A stretch of 64,000 nt of DNA from Mucilaginibacter terrenus (GTDB taxonomy: Bacteria; Bacteroidota; Bacteroidia; Sphingobacteriales; Sphingobacteriaceae), in contig NZ_QWDE01000005.1 of NCBI RefSeq assembly GCF_003432065.1, forward strand, positions 119,883 to 183,882, read 5' to 3'. Within the stretch, counting starts at the first letter, position 1. Each line of letters opens with the position of its first letter. Shown here in pieces: positions 24,425-34,061 of the stretch. The notes below the pieces were generated by a model. It had not been told where the DNA came from. It did not search any database and was given only the letters and a program-made list of their open reading frames with translations. A program made the translations under genes and the position numbers.

Positions 24425-26137
24425 TTAACTTAATTCAGTAACGCCTGGTGATGTTGGGTTTTCCCTTATAAAAAGGTTTAACAGAGATGCCAGGATTATG
24501 ACGCCAATGCAGCCGATTGCATTGAGCCACAAATAAGCTACAACGTTATAATAACCCATAACACAAATTATAGCTTCGGTAAGTACCGCGGCAATAAAAA
24601 CGGGGGTAGACTTGATTGACTTCAGATAAAAGGCAACAACAAAAACACCAAGGATAGTACCGTAGATGTAAGAGCCCAGCTGGTTCACAGCCTCTAAAAG
24701 ATTGCCAATTTTACCGGCATATAGCGCCATTACAATGCAAACCAATCCCCAAAATACCGTTGCCAGCCGTGAGGCCATTACATAATTCCGATCTGACGCT
24801 GTTGGATTAATGATTCGCTTATAAATATCTACCACTGTTGTTGAAGCAAGGGAATTAAGCCCGCTTGCGGTTGACCCCATCGATGCCAAAAAGATGACAG
24901 CAATAAGCAGCCCAACCAGCCCGCGTGGCAAATAGTGGGTTACAAAAGTGAGGAACACGTAGTTAGTATCATTAACATCAGCGTTGCTGTTATTTTTCTT
25001 TATTACTGCAATAGCATTTGTACGTACTTTATTCATTTGCACATCTGCCAGTTTCATCCGGGACTTCGCGGTATTGATCAACTGCTGATCATCCGTTTTT
25101 ATCGCCTTGTCGAATTGTATTGCAGATGCTTTCCTTTGCACAAAAAGCACATTATATTGATGCTCTAACTTATTGTAGTCTCCCGCATAGGCGCTTTTCT
25201 TAACCTGTTCTTCTTCGTAGTTGTTAAAAAACACTGGTGGTCGGTTAAACTGGTAGAAACTGAACACTAGTACGCCTACCAATAATATCAGGAACTGCAT
25301 GGGTATTTTCAACAAACCATTCATGATTAACCCCATACGGCTTTGGCCAACATTACATCCCGTTAAGTACCGGCCAACTTGGCTTTGATCGGTACCAAAG
25401 TAAGATAGCTGTAGAAAAAAGCCACCTATAAGGCCACTCCATATATTATAGCGGTTATCCGGATCAAATTTCCAATCTATAACGTTCATCCTCCCGGCAT
25501 ATCCGGCCAATTTAATGGACCTTGCAAAGCCTATATCTCCAGGCATCAACATAACGACAAATACTGCGGCCAGGAAGATGCCGGCAAAGATGATGCTCAT
25601 CTGTATCAGCTGTGTATACGATACCGCCTTAGAACCTCCATAAACCGTGTAAAACAACACCAGTAAGCCGATGAACAGAGTGGTGTACGTAATATTAAGA
25701 TGCAGTATTCCTGATAAAACAATAGAAGGCGCGTAGATGGTAATACCCGTAGAAAGCCCTCTTTGTATAAGGAACAACGTTGAGGTGAGCACACGCGTTT
25801 TTAGATCAAAACGTTGCTCCAGGTATTCATATGCTGTATAAACTTTCAGTTTATGAAAGATAGGTACAAAGGTTACGCAAAGCACGATCATAGCCAGCGG
25901 CAACCCAAAGTAAAACTGAACGAAGCGCATACCGTCGCTATACGCCTGCCCGGGAGCAGAGAGGAAGGTAATGGCGCTGGCTTGCGTAGCCATAACCGAT
26001 AACCCCACATGGTACCAGGGGAGCGAGCGGCTGCCCAGGTATTGATCAATGTTTCTATTACCGCCACCTTTCCATACGCCGTAAAGCACAATGGCCAGCA
26101 GCGTAAAGCCTAGCACTATCCAGTCGGCACTGCTCAT
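24425..26137 (-). CDS. Sodium:solute symporter (SSS family)
   Basis: 570 residues with about 13 TM helices. The SSS signature is visible: GLSVMATQASAITFLSAPGQAYSDG (TM1 region), AYEYLEQRFDLKTR, YGGSKAVSYTQLIQM and SMGSTASGLNSLASTTVVDIYKR. A polar insertion of about 90 residues (about 310-400) separates two helices and may be a regulatory loop. The substrate is not determined; nearby PIG-L deacetylase genes often accompany SSS carriers for N-acetyl sugars or related compounds. ATG 26137 overlaps the stop of the microprotein gene (ATGA). Confidence 0.92.
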   Translation of the reverse strand: MSSADWIVLGFTLLAIVLYGVWKGGGNRNIDQYLGSRSLPWYHVGLSVMATQASAITFLSAPGQAYSDGMRFVQFYFGLPLAMIVLCVTFVPIFHKLKVYTAYEYLEQRFDLKTRVLTSTLFLIQRGLSTGITIYAPSIVLSGILHLNITYTTLFIGLLVLFYTVYGGSKAVSYTQLIQMSIIFAGIFLAAVFVVMLMPGDIGFARSIKLAGYAGRMNVIDWKFDPDNRYNIWSGLIGGFFLQLSYFGTDQSQVGRYLTGCNVGQSRMGLIMNGLLKIPMQFLILLVGVLVFSFYQFNRPPVFFNNYEEEQVKKSAYAGDYNKLEHQYNVLFVQRKASAIQFDKAIKTDDQQLINTAKSRMKLADVQMNKVRTNAIAVIKKNNSNADVNDTNYVFLTFVTHYLPRGLVGLLIAVIFLASMGSTASGLNSLASTTVVDIYKRIINPTASDRNYVMASRLATVFWGLVCIVMALYAGKIGNLLEAVNQLGSYIYGTILGVFVVAFYLKSIKSTPVFIAAVLTEAIICVMGYYNVVAYLWLNAIGCIGVIILASLLNLFIRENPTSPGVTELS

Positions 26138-26259
26138 TCAAACGAACGGGTAATAAGCCAGAACATTAAAATTAAAAAAACCAGCCATACAACCACAAGG
26201 GCGTAAAACTGGTTCCAGCTTTTTATGAAAGAAGGGAGGCTATCCTCAGACGTTTTCAC
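26134..26259 (-). CDS. 41-residue single-helix membrane microprotein, coupled to the symporter
   Basis: A GTG start at 26259 gives 41 residues: a polar N-terminus (KTSEDSLPSFIKSWNQ) and one strongly hydrophobic helix (FYALVVVWLVFLILMFWLI) ending TRSFE. The stop TGA overlaps the symporter ATG in an ATGA junction, and the start overlaps the upstream small gene by 14 bases. It is thus wedged into a tight operon and very likely translated. Similar tiny proteins precede SSS carriers in related genomes, to my recollection. A subunit or stabiliser of the symporter is inferred. Confidence 0.75.
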   Translation of the reverse strand: MKTSEDSLPSFIKSWNQFYALVVVWLVFLILMFWLITRSFE

Positions 26260-26437
26260 GGCCTCTCACCAAAAATTTGATAAACAAGGCAGCAGTAAGT
26301 AAGCCTAAAACGCCACCTACAGGTATATAAATAAATCCCCTGTCTACTATAGCGCCAACAAACATTCCGGCTAACAGCGCTACCAGGTAAAAAACATAGT
26401 CAAAGTTCTTTTCTTCTTCGTGGTGATGATGAGACAT
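26246..26437 (-). CDS. Small two-helix membrane protein
   Basis: 63 residues. A His-rich N-terminus (MSHHHHEEEKNFDYV) precedes two TM helices (about 14-31 and 38-56) and a basic end (VRGRENV). A -7 box TAAATTTG at 26463-26470 on this strand fits transcription starting about 20 bases upstream of the ATG. It appears to be the first gene of the operon with the microprotein and symporter. The HHHH/EEE segment could bind metal, but this is speculative. No characterised family recognised. Confidence 0.75.
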   Translation of the reverse strand: MSHHHHEEEKNFDYVFYLVALLAGMFVGAIVDRGFIYIPVGGVLGLLTAALFIKFLVRGRENV

Positions 26438-26462
26438 AGTATTACGGTTTAAAAATCCGAAG

Positions 26463-26470
26463 CAAATTTA
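26463..26470 (-). promoter_or_regulatory. -7 box of the symporter operon
   Basis: TAAATTTG on the minus strand matches TAnnTTTG exactly, 26 bases upstream of the first start codon at 26437. No clear -33 TTTG at ideal spacing. Confidence 0.5.
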
Positions 26471-26502
26471 TACTAATAAACGCTTGAAGCCTAATTGTAT
26501 TA

Positions 26503-29043
26503 TCAATTTTTCGGCTTGCTTAATAAATTAACAAACAGGCGGTATGCACCCGGTACGCCGGCCGGTAACTCCCGGAAGAACACCAGCGACGTATATACAA
26601 ACCGTCCTTTGCCATAGTTTGCCACCGCCAGCGCGCCTTTGCTCTGGGCATCATTAGGATCGCCCATTTGCAGCGGTGTTTGGTACTCAGGTGCCAGATT
26701 AGTTAGCATATAAATGCTCCGTTCCTGTATCCAATCCTTAAAGTCGTCTTGTGTAATCTTGTTAGGATAATTAAGTACAGGGTTATTGCTGTCTGTAATG
26801 GTAACCGGCGCATCTTCATTAGTTACGCGCTGATTAACTATAGTGAACGGATAAGGGCCAATCTCCCGTGTAACCAGCGGGTTATTCACATTATACTGTA
26901 CTACCAGGTTGCCGCCGTTCTTTACATACTCCATTAATCTCGGTTGCTGATAAGGCAAGCGCTGATTGGTGTTGTATGACCTTACGCCAAGCACAATGGC
27001 ATCGTAGGAGCTAAGATCACCATTTAATATTTCGTTCTCTGTAAGCGGGTGAACTTCGTAACCAACCTCACGCAGCGCATCAGGTATTAAATCACCGGCA
27101 CCTGCAATGTAGCCAATTTTCTTGCCTGCAGTTTTCAGGCTGATGTTTACCAGTTTTGCCTGGGCAGGCGGGAACAATGTGATTGATGGGATATGCTCAT
27201 ACCTCATCTGCAGCAAGCCTTGAGAAAACTGTTTGCCGTTTGCCGTTACTATTACATCAAAGCCTGCGGTATTTGTTCTAGTGTCTGTTGGGGCTACAGT
27301 AAAGGCAACCGTCCATTCGTCGCCGGCTTTCTTACCGATAAAATCTATTTTCTCGGGAGTTATCTTCCATCCGGCAACCGGTTTAACACTTACCGAACCA
27401 GCTGCATTTGTGAAAGCCTTTAATTTCACCTGAACAGTTTGCGGCTGTGTAGAATTAAAGATGTAAGCCTTTTCCGCAATGTTGGCCGTAACAGGCGGCG
27501 CGATCACCACCGGCTGGTATATCTCGCCACGTGCCGGATCAACATATTTAAACTGAACGGTGCGGTTATAACTTATATCCCTGCCGTAAATGTTAAAAAT
27601 ATAAGACACCTTTGGGGCATATGGATTTTCGGGATAACCCGCTAAAGTATCGTTCGCCAGCACATAGGAACCAATGTTGTGAGATGTCTGCAGCCAATAA
27701 GGTTGAGATAGCACCTTTAAAGGCATACGAAGATCTTTGTTATCAAATGGCACAGTAGTAACCTCACTGGCGCTAAGATTCCAGTTATCCGTTCCGGTCA
27801 TGGCTTTTATTGTTTCGCCCCCTCCGTCTACTTTCAAGCCAGATATTGGAACTTTGTTCCTGTTTATCATCTGGTTATTTACGGTCATGCTATCGCCAAG
27901 AGCATAGGTTGGCTGTGCAGCGTAACTTTCAAACCATAAGCCGGCGCAAGCAGCAATCAGGTCTTTTACTTCAGTTGTTTTTTGCTTGTGCCAGTACTCG
28001 TAGTCTGCCGCTGCAGTTGCCGTTAGGCGTACAGTTTGCATGGCCTTATCGGTAGCAATGGTTTTATCTACCTTATCCAGCAAACCCACCAAAGCCTTTA
28101 CGGAGTTTTGGGGGGCATCGTCATTAAAATCTTTTGTTATTGCCGCAACTTCTGCACCTATAGATGCACCGGCTGGTATCCTGCTCCAGGTAGTTTGTAC
28201 GCCGTCCATTAGGTCGGCCTTTGGTGCATCACCTAAAATGGTTTTAAAGTATTCAAAAGCATCACCTCGTTGGCGTGCCGAACCAAAGCCCTGGGTTTTG
28301 TGGTTACTGCGGCTTTCTGCAGCTAATTCGCCATAGCTTTCGCCCAGGACGGGGTTATAAATACCAACATTCAGCTTAAACTGATCTTCTGATGTGGTAT
28401 TGGTATTACCAAAGTTAAATGTGTTCCACAACAGCCTTTTTGCCTGCCAAACTTGTACATATTTTAGTTGTTCCGGGTAACGCTTGGGGTCAGCAGCGGC
28501 GCTGAACGCCTCCTGCGCAAGAATAGCTGATGCCGTATGATTGCCGTGGCCACCCTCACCTGTCGTAGGGAATCTACAGATCATCACATCCGGGCGAAAC
28601 TTGCGTATTACCCAAACCATATCGCCAAGCACCTTTTCTTTGTCCCAAAACTTAAGTGTTTCCTCCGGATTTTTAGAAAAGCCAAAATCATTTGCACGAC
28701 TAAAAAATTGCTCCGCGCCATCAACCCGCCTTGCAGCCAACAGTTCCTGCGTACGTATAAGGCCCAGTAGTTCGCCCTGCTCGGTACCAATAAGGTTTTG
28801 GCCGCCGTCGCCCCGGGTAAGTGATAAATAGCCTGTACGGTAATGCTTTTCCTGTGCCAGGTAGGCAAGCAGGCGGGTGTTCTCATCATCCGGATGAGCG
28901 GCTATATACAACACACTGCCAAGTACATTTAATTTCTTAAGATTTTGCCGTATAGTGCGGATATCTGCAGGCGGCGCAGTTTGAGCCACAACAGTACCAA
29001 CGACTACTAACAAAGACAATGTGAAGAATAATTTACGCATCAT
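26503..29043 (-). CDS. Secreted PIG-L family deacetylase with C-terminal glutamine-amidotransferase-like domain
   Basis: 846 residues with a signal peptide (about 1-20). The PIG-L/LmbE domain (about 35-300) has the zinc motif AAHPDDENTR, the loop SLTRGDGGQNLIG and GHGNHTAS. A beta-sandwich middle part (about 400-640) and a C-terminal class I amidotransferase-like fold (YIAGAGDLIPDALREVG, YDAIVLGVRSYN, GNLVVQYN) complete it. PIG-L proteins deacetylate N-acetylglucosamine moieties; the substrate here is unknown. A -7 box at 29048-29055 lies almost on the ATG, so the mRNA may be nearly leaderless. Confidence 0.9.
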   Translation of the reverse strand: MMRKLFFTLSLLVVVGTVVAQTAPPADIRTIRQNLKKLNVLGSVLYIAAHPDDENTRLLAYLAQEKHYRTGYLSLTRGDGGQNLIGTEQGELLGLIRTQELLAARRVDGAEQFFSRANDFGFSKNPEETLKFWDKEKVLGDMVWVIRKFRPDVMICRFPTTGEGGHGNHTASAILAQEAFSAAADPKRYPEQLKYVQVWQAKRLLWNTFNFGNTNTTSEDQFKLNVGIYNPVLGESYGELAAESRSNHKTQGFGSARQRGDAFEYFKTILGDAPKADLMDGVQTTWSRIPAGASIGAEVAAITKDFNDDAPQNSVKALVGLLDKVDKTIATDKAMQTVRLTATAAADYEYWHKQKTTEVKDLIAACAGLWFESYAAQPTYALGDSMTVNNQMINRNKVPISGLKVDGGGETIKAMTGTDNWNLSASEVTTVPFDNKDLRMPLKVLSQPYWLQTSHNIGSYVLANDTLAGYPENPYAPKVSYIFNIYGRDISYNRTVQFKYVDPARGEIYQPVVIAPPVTANIAEKAYIFNSTQPQTVQVKLKAFTNAAGSVSVKPVAGWKITPEKIDFIGKKAGDEWTVAFTVAPTDTRTNTAGFDVIVTANGKQFSQGLLQMRYEHIPSITLFPPAQAKLVNISLKTAGKKIGYIAGAGDLIPDALREVGYEVHPLTENEILNGDLSSYDAIVLGVRSYNTNQRLPYQQPRLMEYVKNGGNLVVQYNVNNPLVTREIGPYPFTIVNQRVTNEDAPVTITDSNNPVLNYPNKITQDDFKDWIQERSIYMLTNLAPEYQTPLQMGDPNDAQSKGALAVANYGKGRFVYTSLVFFRELPAGVPGAYRLFVNLLSKPKN

Positions 29044-29207
29044 AAGGCAAATATATTGTAAAGCAGTCCTTCACTATAGGCTCACCTGTATTATTATATC
29101 ATCATAAACTAATATTTCATGTTGATGTGCATGCTAAGCGATTGTTTTGGCATGGTTATCACTTAAAAGTTCAAAACAGACATTACAAAGACAATGTACA
29201 CTTCAAC

Positions 29208-29225
29208 TAATCAATCGTTTGATTA
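29208..29225. promoter_or_regulatory. Palindromic operator of the TetR-efflux operon
   Basis: TAATCAA (29208-29214) TCGT TTGATTA (29219-29225) is a perfect 7+7 palindrome 21 bases before the regulator ATG. It overlaps the -7 box at 29224-29231, so bound repressor would block polymerase. This fits autoregulation by the TetR-family protein that follows. Confidence 0.8.
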
Positions 29226-29231
29226 ACTTTG
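29224..29231 (+). promoter_or_regulatory. -7 box of the TetR-efflux operon
   Basis: TAACTTTG matches TAnnTTTG exactly, sits 15 bases before ATG 29247 and shares two bases with the operator palindrome. Confidence 0.65.
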
Positions 29232-29246
29232 CGCCAGATTAAAGCA

Positions 29247-29888
29247 ATGGAAAAAGAAAAGATTGATAAAAAAGATCACATCCTTGACGCTGCTGAAAGA
29301 GTGTTTGCAGAGTCAGGATATGATGGAGCGTCGACCCGCGTGATTTCTAAAGAAGCAGGCGTAAACATGGCGATGCTCAACTACTATTTTGGTTCGAAAG
29401 AGGGCGTTTTCCTGGCTATTTTCGAGCGCCGTATAGCATCTTTCAGAACAATGCTTACCGATATCAGTGTGGACAACACGCTTGATCCGTGGGAGAAGCT
29501 GGACTGGTACATAGATAAATATGTGGACAGGGTAGTTAACAACAACTGTTTCCAGGTAATTATCAACAGAGAGTTAAGCAAGCAAAAGAAAACAGACCTG
29601 TCTGATCGTATAACCACAATAGTCATGAGCAATGTAGTGGTGTTCCAGGACATTATTCTTAACGGTATAAAAAGCGGCCATTTTAGTGAGGAAACCGATG
29701 TACAGTTGCTGGTATCTACACTGCATGGTACGAAAAACTATATTGTTAATACACCGCATATCTCTTCACGTATCATTGGTTATGATGTTACAAATGCTGA
29801 GAACCAGGAAATCCTTAAGCCGCGCTTAAAATCATACATGAAGAGATTGCTTAAGTGCTATTTATCAAAAAACAATGACAACAACTAA
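29247..29888 (+). CDS. TetR/AcrR-family repressor
   Basis: 213 residues from ATG 29247 (MEKEKIDKKDHILDAAERVF); the upstream in-frame start would fall in the promoter. The helix-turn-helix is at about 25-50: GASTRVISKEAGVNMAMLNYYFGSKEGVF. The C-terminal ligand domain (about 60-213) is divergent. It heads an operon with TolC, EmrA and EmrB homologues and overlaps the TolC gene by 14 bases, so it probably represses its own efflux system until a drug or metabolite binds. The operator palindrome upstream supports this. Confidence 0.93.
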   Translation: MEKEKIDKKDHILDAAERVFAESGYDGASTRVISKEAGVNMAMLNYYFGSKEGVFLAIFERRIASFRTMLTDISVDNTLDPWEKLDWYIDKYVDRVVNNNCFQVIINRELSKQKKTDLSDRITTIVMSNVVVFQDIILNGIKSGHFSEETDVQLLVSTLHGTKNYIVNTPHISSRIIGYDVTNAENQEILKPRLKSYMKRLLKCYLSKNNDNN

Positions 29889-31239
29889 TAATCATCCCTT
29901 GAAACCTCATCTACTAAAAAGAGCTGTAAAGGCAGCGGGTAGCATGGCCGTACTCACAGCGGCATTGCTTTTTACTGATCCCGCCGCTGCCCAGGACAGA
30001 ACCATCACGCTTGACGAAGCTGTTAAGCTGGGATTGGACAACAGTAAAACACTTAAACTATCACAGGCCAGGATAGACCAGGCAGTATCGCAGTACAACC
30101 AGGCTAAAGATCGCTCGTTGCCCACCGGCAGCGCCAGTTTTGGCTACAACCGCGCGCAGATACCTGCCAATAAGCTAAACGTTGGCGAAGAAAGCCTTAC
30201 ACTGCCTACCAGTGCTAACGCTTACCTGGGTACGGTATCGTTAAACCAAACCATTTGGGCCGGCAATAGATTACGTTATGCCCGCGAGTCGACAAACCTG
30301 CTTACGCAGGTAGCCAGGCTGGATGCGGTGAATGATCGTGACGAAATTGCTTACAACATTATCAACTCCTACTATAACCTGTATAAGGTACTGCAAAGCA
30401 AAAAAGTAGTAGAGCAGAACCTGAACACAGTTGATGCACAAATAAAGCAGTCACAACGCTTTTTTGAGCAAGGCTTGGTAACCAAGAACGATGTTCTTCG
30501 CTTCCAGTTACAACGGTCTACTATTGAACTGAACGGCATCGATCTGGAGAACAATCGTCGCATAATCAACTATAACATGAACATTCTGCTTGGTTTGCCT
30601 GAGGACACCCAACTAACTATTGCAGAAATTAAAGAAGCTCCTGCAACTCCTGCGCCGTTAGCGGCCTACCTGGACACAGCAGTTGCTCATCGCCCTGAAC
30701 TACGCCAGCTTGACCTGCGCACACAAGTTGCAGAAACCAACATCAAAAGCATACAGGCTAACTTAAGCCCTACGCTTTCTGCTTCGGGCAGTGCTTACTA
30801 TGTAGGCATTTCAGGCAACCCGATACCAAAAACAGGCAACTTTATCACCCCTATTTCATTGGGTGTAACCCTTGGCTGGAACTTTGGCGCTCTTTGGACC
30901 AATAAGAACAAGGTAACAGAAGCCAGAATTCAGCGCGAACAGGTGCTGATTAGCAAAGGGATCACTACAGATAACGTCAAGAACGAAGTGAACCAAAGCT
31001 ACCAGAACTATAAAGCAGCTGTCGACAGGATAAACCTGCTGCAAACCTCTATTAACCAGGCGTTGGAAAATAACCGCATACTGGAGAACAGGTACCGCAG
31101 CAACGTGTCAACAGCTACTGACCGTGCCGATGCGCAAACCTTATTATACCAGGCACAAATAAACCTGGAGCTGGCTAAAGCCGATGCAGGTTTGGCTTAC
31201 TATACTTTACTAAAATCAACCGGAACTCTTAACAAATAA
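29875..31239 (+). CDS. TolC-family outer membrane efflux protein
   Basis: 454 residues. A signal peptide (about 1-39, ending DPAAA) precedes two internally repeated OEP domains. Each has a TLDEAVKLGLDNSKTLKLSQARI-type helix and long heptad-rich helices (AVSQYNQAKDRSLP, AETNIKSIQANLSP). It would form the trimeric outer-membrane exit duct for the EmrAB-like pump encoded downstream. The start overlaps the repressor gene; 15 bases separate it from emrA. Confidence 0.94.
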   Translation: MTTTNNHPLKPHLLKRAVKAAGSMAVLTAALLFTDPAAAQDRTITLDEAVKLGLDNSKTLKLSQARIDQAVSQYNQAKDRSLPTGSASFGYNRAQIPANKLNVGEESLTLPTSANAYLGTVSLNQTIWAGNRLRYARESTNLLTQVARLDAVNDRDEIAYNIINSYYNLYKVLQSKKVVEQNLNTVDAQIKQSQRFFEQGLVTKNDVLRFQLQRSTIELNGIDLENNRRIINYNMNILLGLPEDTQLTIAEIKEAPATPAPLAAYLDTAVAHRPELRQLDLRTQVAETNIKSIQANLSPTLSASGSAYYVGISGNPIPKTGNFITPISLGVTLGWNFGALWTNKNKVTEARIQREQVLISKGITTDNVKNEVNQSYQNYKAAVDRINLLQTSINQALENNRILENRYRSNVSTATDRADAQTLLYQAQINLELAKADAGLAYYTLLKSTGTLNK

Positions 31240-31254
31240 TAAAGACTAAATACA

Positions 31255-32307
31255 ATGGCAACTCAGGAAACAGAACCAAAAAAGAAACCAAATAAGGTAC
31301 TTCCCATTATACTGGGGATCGTACTTATCGGCGGTATAATTTTCGGTATAAAAGAATATATCTACTTCAGCAAGCACGTTGATACCGACGACGCGCAGAT
31401 AGACGGCGATATAAGCCCCGTAGTAGCACGCGTAGGCGGCTATGTAGATTCTATCTACTTTGAAGAAAACACGCACGTTAACAAAGGCCAGCAGCTGGTT
31501 AAAATAGATGACCACGATTATCGCATTAAGCTGGAGCAGGCGCAAGCTGCGCAGGTTGGCGCAAGTGCCGGTATAGGTGTAGGTCAGTCACAAATATCTA
31601 CCACTGCAGCAAGTGCGGCTAGTGCCCGTGCTGACGTTGCATCTGCAGCTGCACGCCTGGAAAAGGTACAGAAAGATTATAACCGCTATGCAAACCTGGT
31701 GAAAGACGGATCTATTACCCGCCAGCAATTTGACCAGGCAAAGGCCGATCTTGATGTAGCAAGAGCAAACTATCGCGCTTCACAGGATAAATACAGGGCA
31801 GCACAGGAACAAGTAGCCACTACCAGGAGCCAATTGACTGTAACCAACACAGGTGTAAGCCAAAAGAAGGTTGATATTGACTATGCAAAGTTGCAACTGT
31901 CGTACACCAACGTAAAATCACCTGCCAGTGGCATTGCTTCTAAAAAGAATGTTCAGGTAGGTCAGTTAGTACAGGCGGGGCAAACGCTGTTTAACATTGT
32001 TAATGATAACAGCATTTACATCACTGCCAACTTTAAAGAAACCCAGCTGAACAACATCCGCAACGGACAGAAGGTTGAGGTAAAGGTTGACGCATACCCT
32101 GATATGGAAATTAGCGGTACAGTGTATAACTTCTCGCCTGCTACTGGTGCTAAATTTTCACTGCTTCCTCCGGATAACGCTACCGGTAACTTCGTGAAAG
32201 TGGTACAGCGTGTTCCTGTGAAAATAAAAATAACCGGCAAAGCCGAAGATATTGCCAAACTGCGCCCGGGTATGAGCACAGATGTATCCGTGTTAATAAA
32301 AGAATAA
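31255..32307 (+). CDS. EmrA/HlyD-family periplasmic adaptor
   Basis: 350 residues. One N-terminal TM helix (about 17-36) is followed by a biotinyl-lipoyl-like half motif (YVDTDDAQIDGDISPVVARVGGYVDSI), a long alpha-helical hairpin rich in Ala/Gln (about 90-200), and the second lipoyl half (VKSPASGIASKKNVQVGQLVQAG). The closing beta domain is ANFKETQLNNIRNGQKVEVKVDAYP. It links the inner-membrane MFS pump to TolC. Operon position between tolC and emrB is the classic tripartite order. Confidence 0.95.
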   Translation: MATQETEPKKKPNKVLPIILGIVLIGGIIFGIKEYIYFSKHVDTDDAQIDGDISPVVARVGGYVDSIYFEENTHVNKGQQLVKIDDHDYRIKLEQAQAAQVGASAGIGVGQSQISTTAASAASARADVASAAARLEKVQKDYNRYANLVKDGSITRQQFDQAKADLDVARANYRASQDKYRAAQEQVATTRSQLTVTNTGVSQKKVDIDYAKLQLSYTNVKSPASGIASKKNVQVGQLVQAGQTLFNIVNDNSIYITANFKETQLNNIRNGQKVEVKVDAYPDMEISGTVYNFSPATGAKFSLLPPDNATGNFVKVVQRVPVKIKITGKAEDIAKLRPGMSTDVSVLIKE

Positions 32308-32311
32308 TAAA

Positions 32312-33856
32312 ATGGCTGAAACTGGCTTTAAAAAATGGATAATTACCATTACGGTAATTATGGCATCGCTGCTCGAGCTGATAGATACTACTATTGTGAA
32401 TGTTGCCATTCCGCACATCCAGGGTAACCTGGGTGCCACGCTGGAAGACATTGCATGGGTAGTAACCGGCTACGCGGTTGCCAACGTTATTATATTGCCC
32501 ATGTCTGGATGGCTTGGGGGCCGCTTTGGCCGTAAGAACTACTTTCTTACATCAATTATTGTATTCACCATAGCATCGTTCCTGTGCGGTAATGCTACAT
32601 CGCTCAACCAACTTGTAATGTTCAGGATATTACAGGGAATTGCAGGTGGTGGGCTAATATCTACCGGCCAAACCATACTGATAGAGACCTGGCCTCGCGA
32701 ACAAATTGGTACAGCTACCGCTCTGTTTGGTTTAGGTGCGGTTGTAGGCCCTACTGTTGGCCCAACAATAGGCGGATGGATAACGGAGAACTATGCGTGG
32801 CCATGGATATTCTACGTGAACATCCCTGTAGGTGCGCTGGCTGTGTTCCTAACTGTCACCTACGTGCGGGAAACCCCCAAGGAGGAGAAAAAACCTATTG
32901 ACTGGTGGGGAATTGGCTTGCTTGCTGTTGCCGTTGGTAGTTTACAGACCATCCTTGAAAAAGGAGAATCAGAAGACTGGTTTGCAAAAACTTATATACT
33001 TGTGCTCACCATTACCGCGGTATTGGGTACCATCCTGTTCATCTGGAGGGAACTAAGTACCGATCACCCTATCGTGAACTTCGCTATCATGCGGCATCGA
33101 AGCTTCTCTGTAGGCATGTTTACGTCCTTTATTTTGGGCTTCGGTTTGTATGGCTCGGTATTCGTATTCCCGGTATTCTGTCAAAACCTGCTGGGCTTTA
33201 ACGCGCAGCAAACGGGCGAACTTTTGTTCCCCGGCGGGGTCTGTACCATTGTGATGATGCCCTTTATAGGTAAAATGCTTAATAAGGGCATACCGGCGCA
33301 GTTTATGGCAACAGGTGGTATGTTCTTATTTTTTGTATTCACCACCATGTTAAGCAACTCTACGCTGCAAACAGGACAGGGTGATGTGCTGATACCGCTT
33401 TTAATAAGGGGTGTTGGTATGGCGCTGTTGTTTGTGCCACTCACTACATTGGCTATGTCGGACCTAAAGGGGCCAGAGTTGGGTCAGGGTTCGGGATTAA
33501 ACAATATGATGCGCCAACTGGGTGGCTCTTTTGGTATTGCTGCTCTTACAACACTTATACATGTGCGCCAGGGCTTTCACCGCACATCATTGGTAACACA
33601 CATCAATCCATATAATAATGCGTTTACCGAGCGTTTAAATATGCTTACTCATGCTTTTATGGCCAAGGGGAAATCTATGCTGGACGCCACACATATGGCT
33701 TATGCAGCAATAGAAGGTACCGTTATAAGGCAAACGATGCTTTTGTCGTATGACGATGCATATTGGGTATCCGGGCTCATCATGCTGTTCTCGATACCGT
33801 TGATCTATTTGCAGCCGTTCCGTAAGAACATGAAGGCTGTTGCAGATGCACATTAA
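32312..33856 (+). CDS. DHA2-family (EmrB-like) MFS multidrug exporter
   Basis: 514 residues with 14 predicted TM helices. DHA2 motifs include LIDTTIVNVAIPHIQGNLG (motif D1), GWLGGRFGRKNYFLTS (motif A) and GLGAVVGPTVGPTIGGWI (motif C of antiporters). It uses the proton gradient to expel hydrophobic compounds through EmrA and TolC. It starts four bases after emrA and ends the operon. Confidence 0.95.
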   Translation: MAETGFKKWIITITVIMASLLELIDTTIVNVAIPHIQGNLGATLEDIAWVVTGYAVANVIILPMSGWLGGRFGRKNYFLTSIIVFTIASFLCGNATSLNQLVMFRILQGIAGGGLISTGQTILIETWPREQIGTATALFGLGAVVGPTVGPTIGGWITENYAWPWIFYVNIPVGALAVFLTVTYVRETPKEEKKPIDWWGIGLLAVAVGSLQTILEKGESEDWFAKTYILVLTITAVLGTILFIWRELSTDHPIVNFAIMRHRSFSVGMFTSFILGFGLYGSVFVFPVFCQNLLGFNAQQTGELLFPGGVCTIVMMPFIGKMLNKGIPAQFMATGGMFLFFVFTTMLSNSTLQTGQGDVLIPLLIRGVGMALLFVPLTTLAMSDLKGPELGQGSGLNNMMRQLGGSFGIAALTTLIHVRQGFHRTSLVTHINPYNNAFTERLNMLTHAFMAKGKSMLDATHMAYAAIEGTVIRQTMLLSYDDAYWVSGLIMLFSIPLIYLQPFRKNMKAVADAH

Positions 33857-33862
33857 TAATAA

Positions 33863-33894
33863 AAGCCGTTACAGTCTTATCGACGTAACGGCTT
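33863..33894 (+). terminator. Terminator of the efflux operon
   Basis: AAGCCGTTAC (33863-33872) and GTAACGGCTT (33885-33894) are perfect 10-base arms seven bases past the emrB stop. The T tract is short (TTCTCC), so efficiency is uncertain. Confidence 0.65.
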
Positions 33895-34061
33895 CTCCAA
33901 AAAAATCAACAATTAAATTCTGCAGCCCCAACCGGGTTCACAACAAGTTTCAGTTAAAAAATCTTATGATCGGAAGAGGCGGTATAATCTTATGCCTTAA
34001 AATTGTTGTTTTTAATTAACAAACGCAAATTTAATTTCATAAAATTTTCATAATTCAATTT

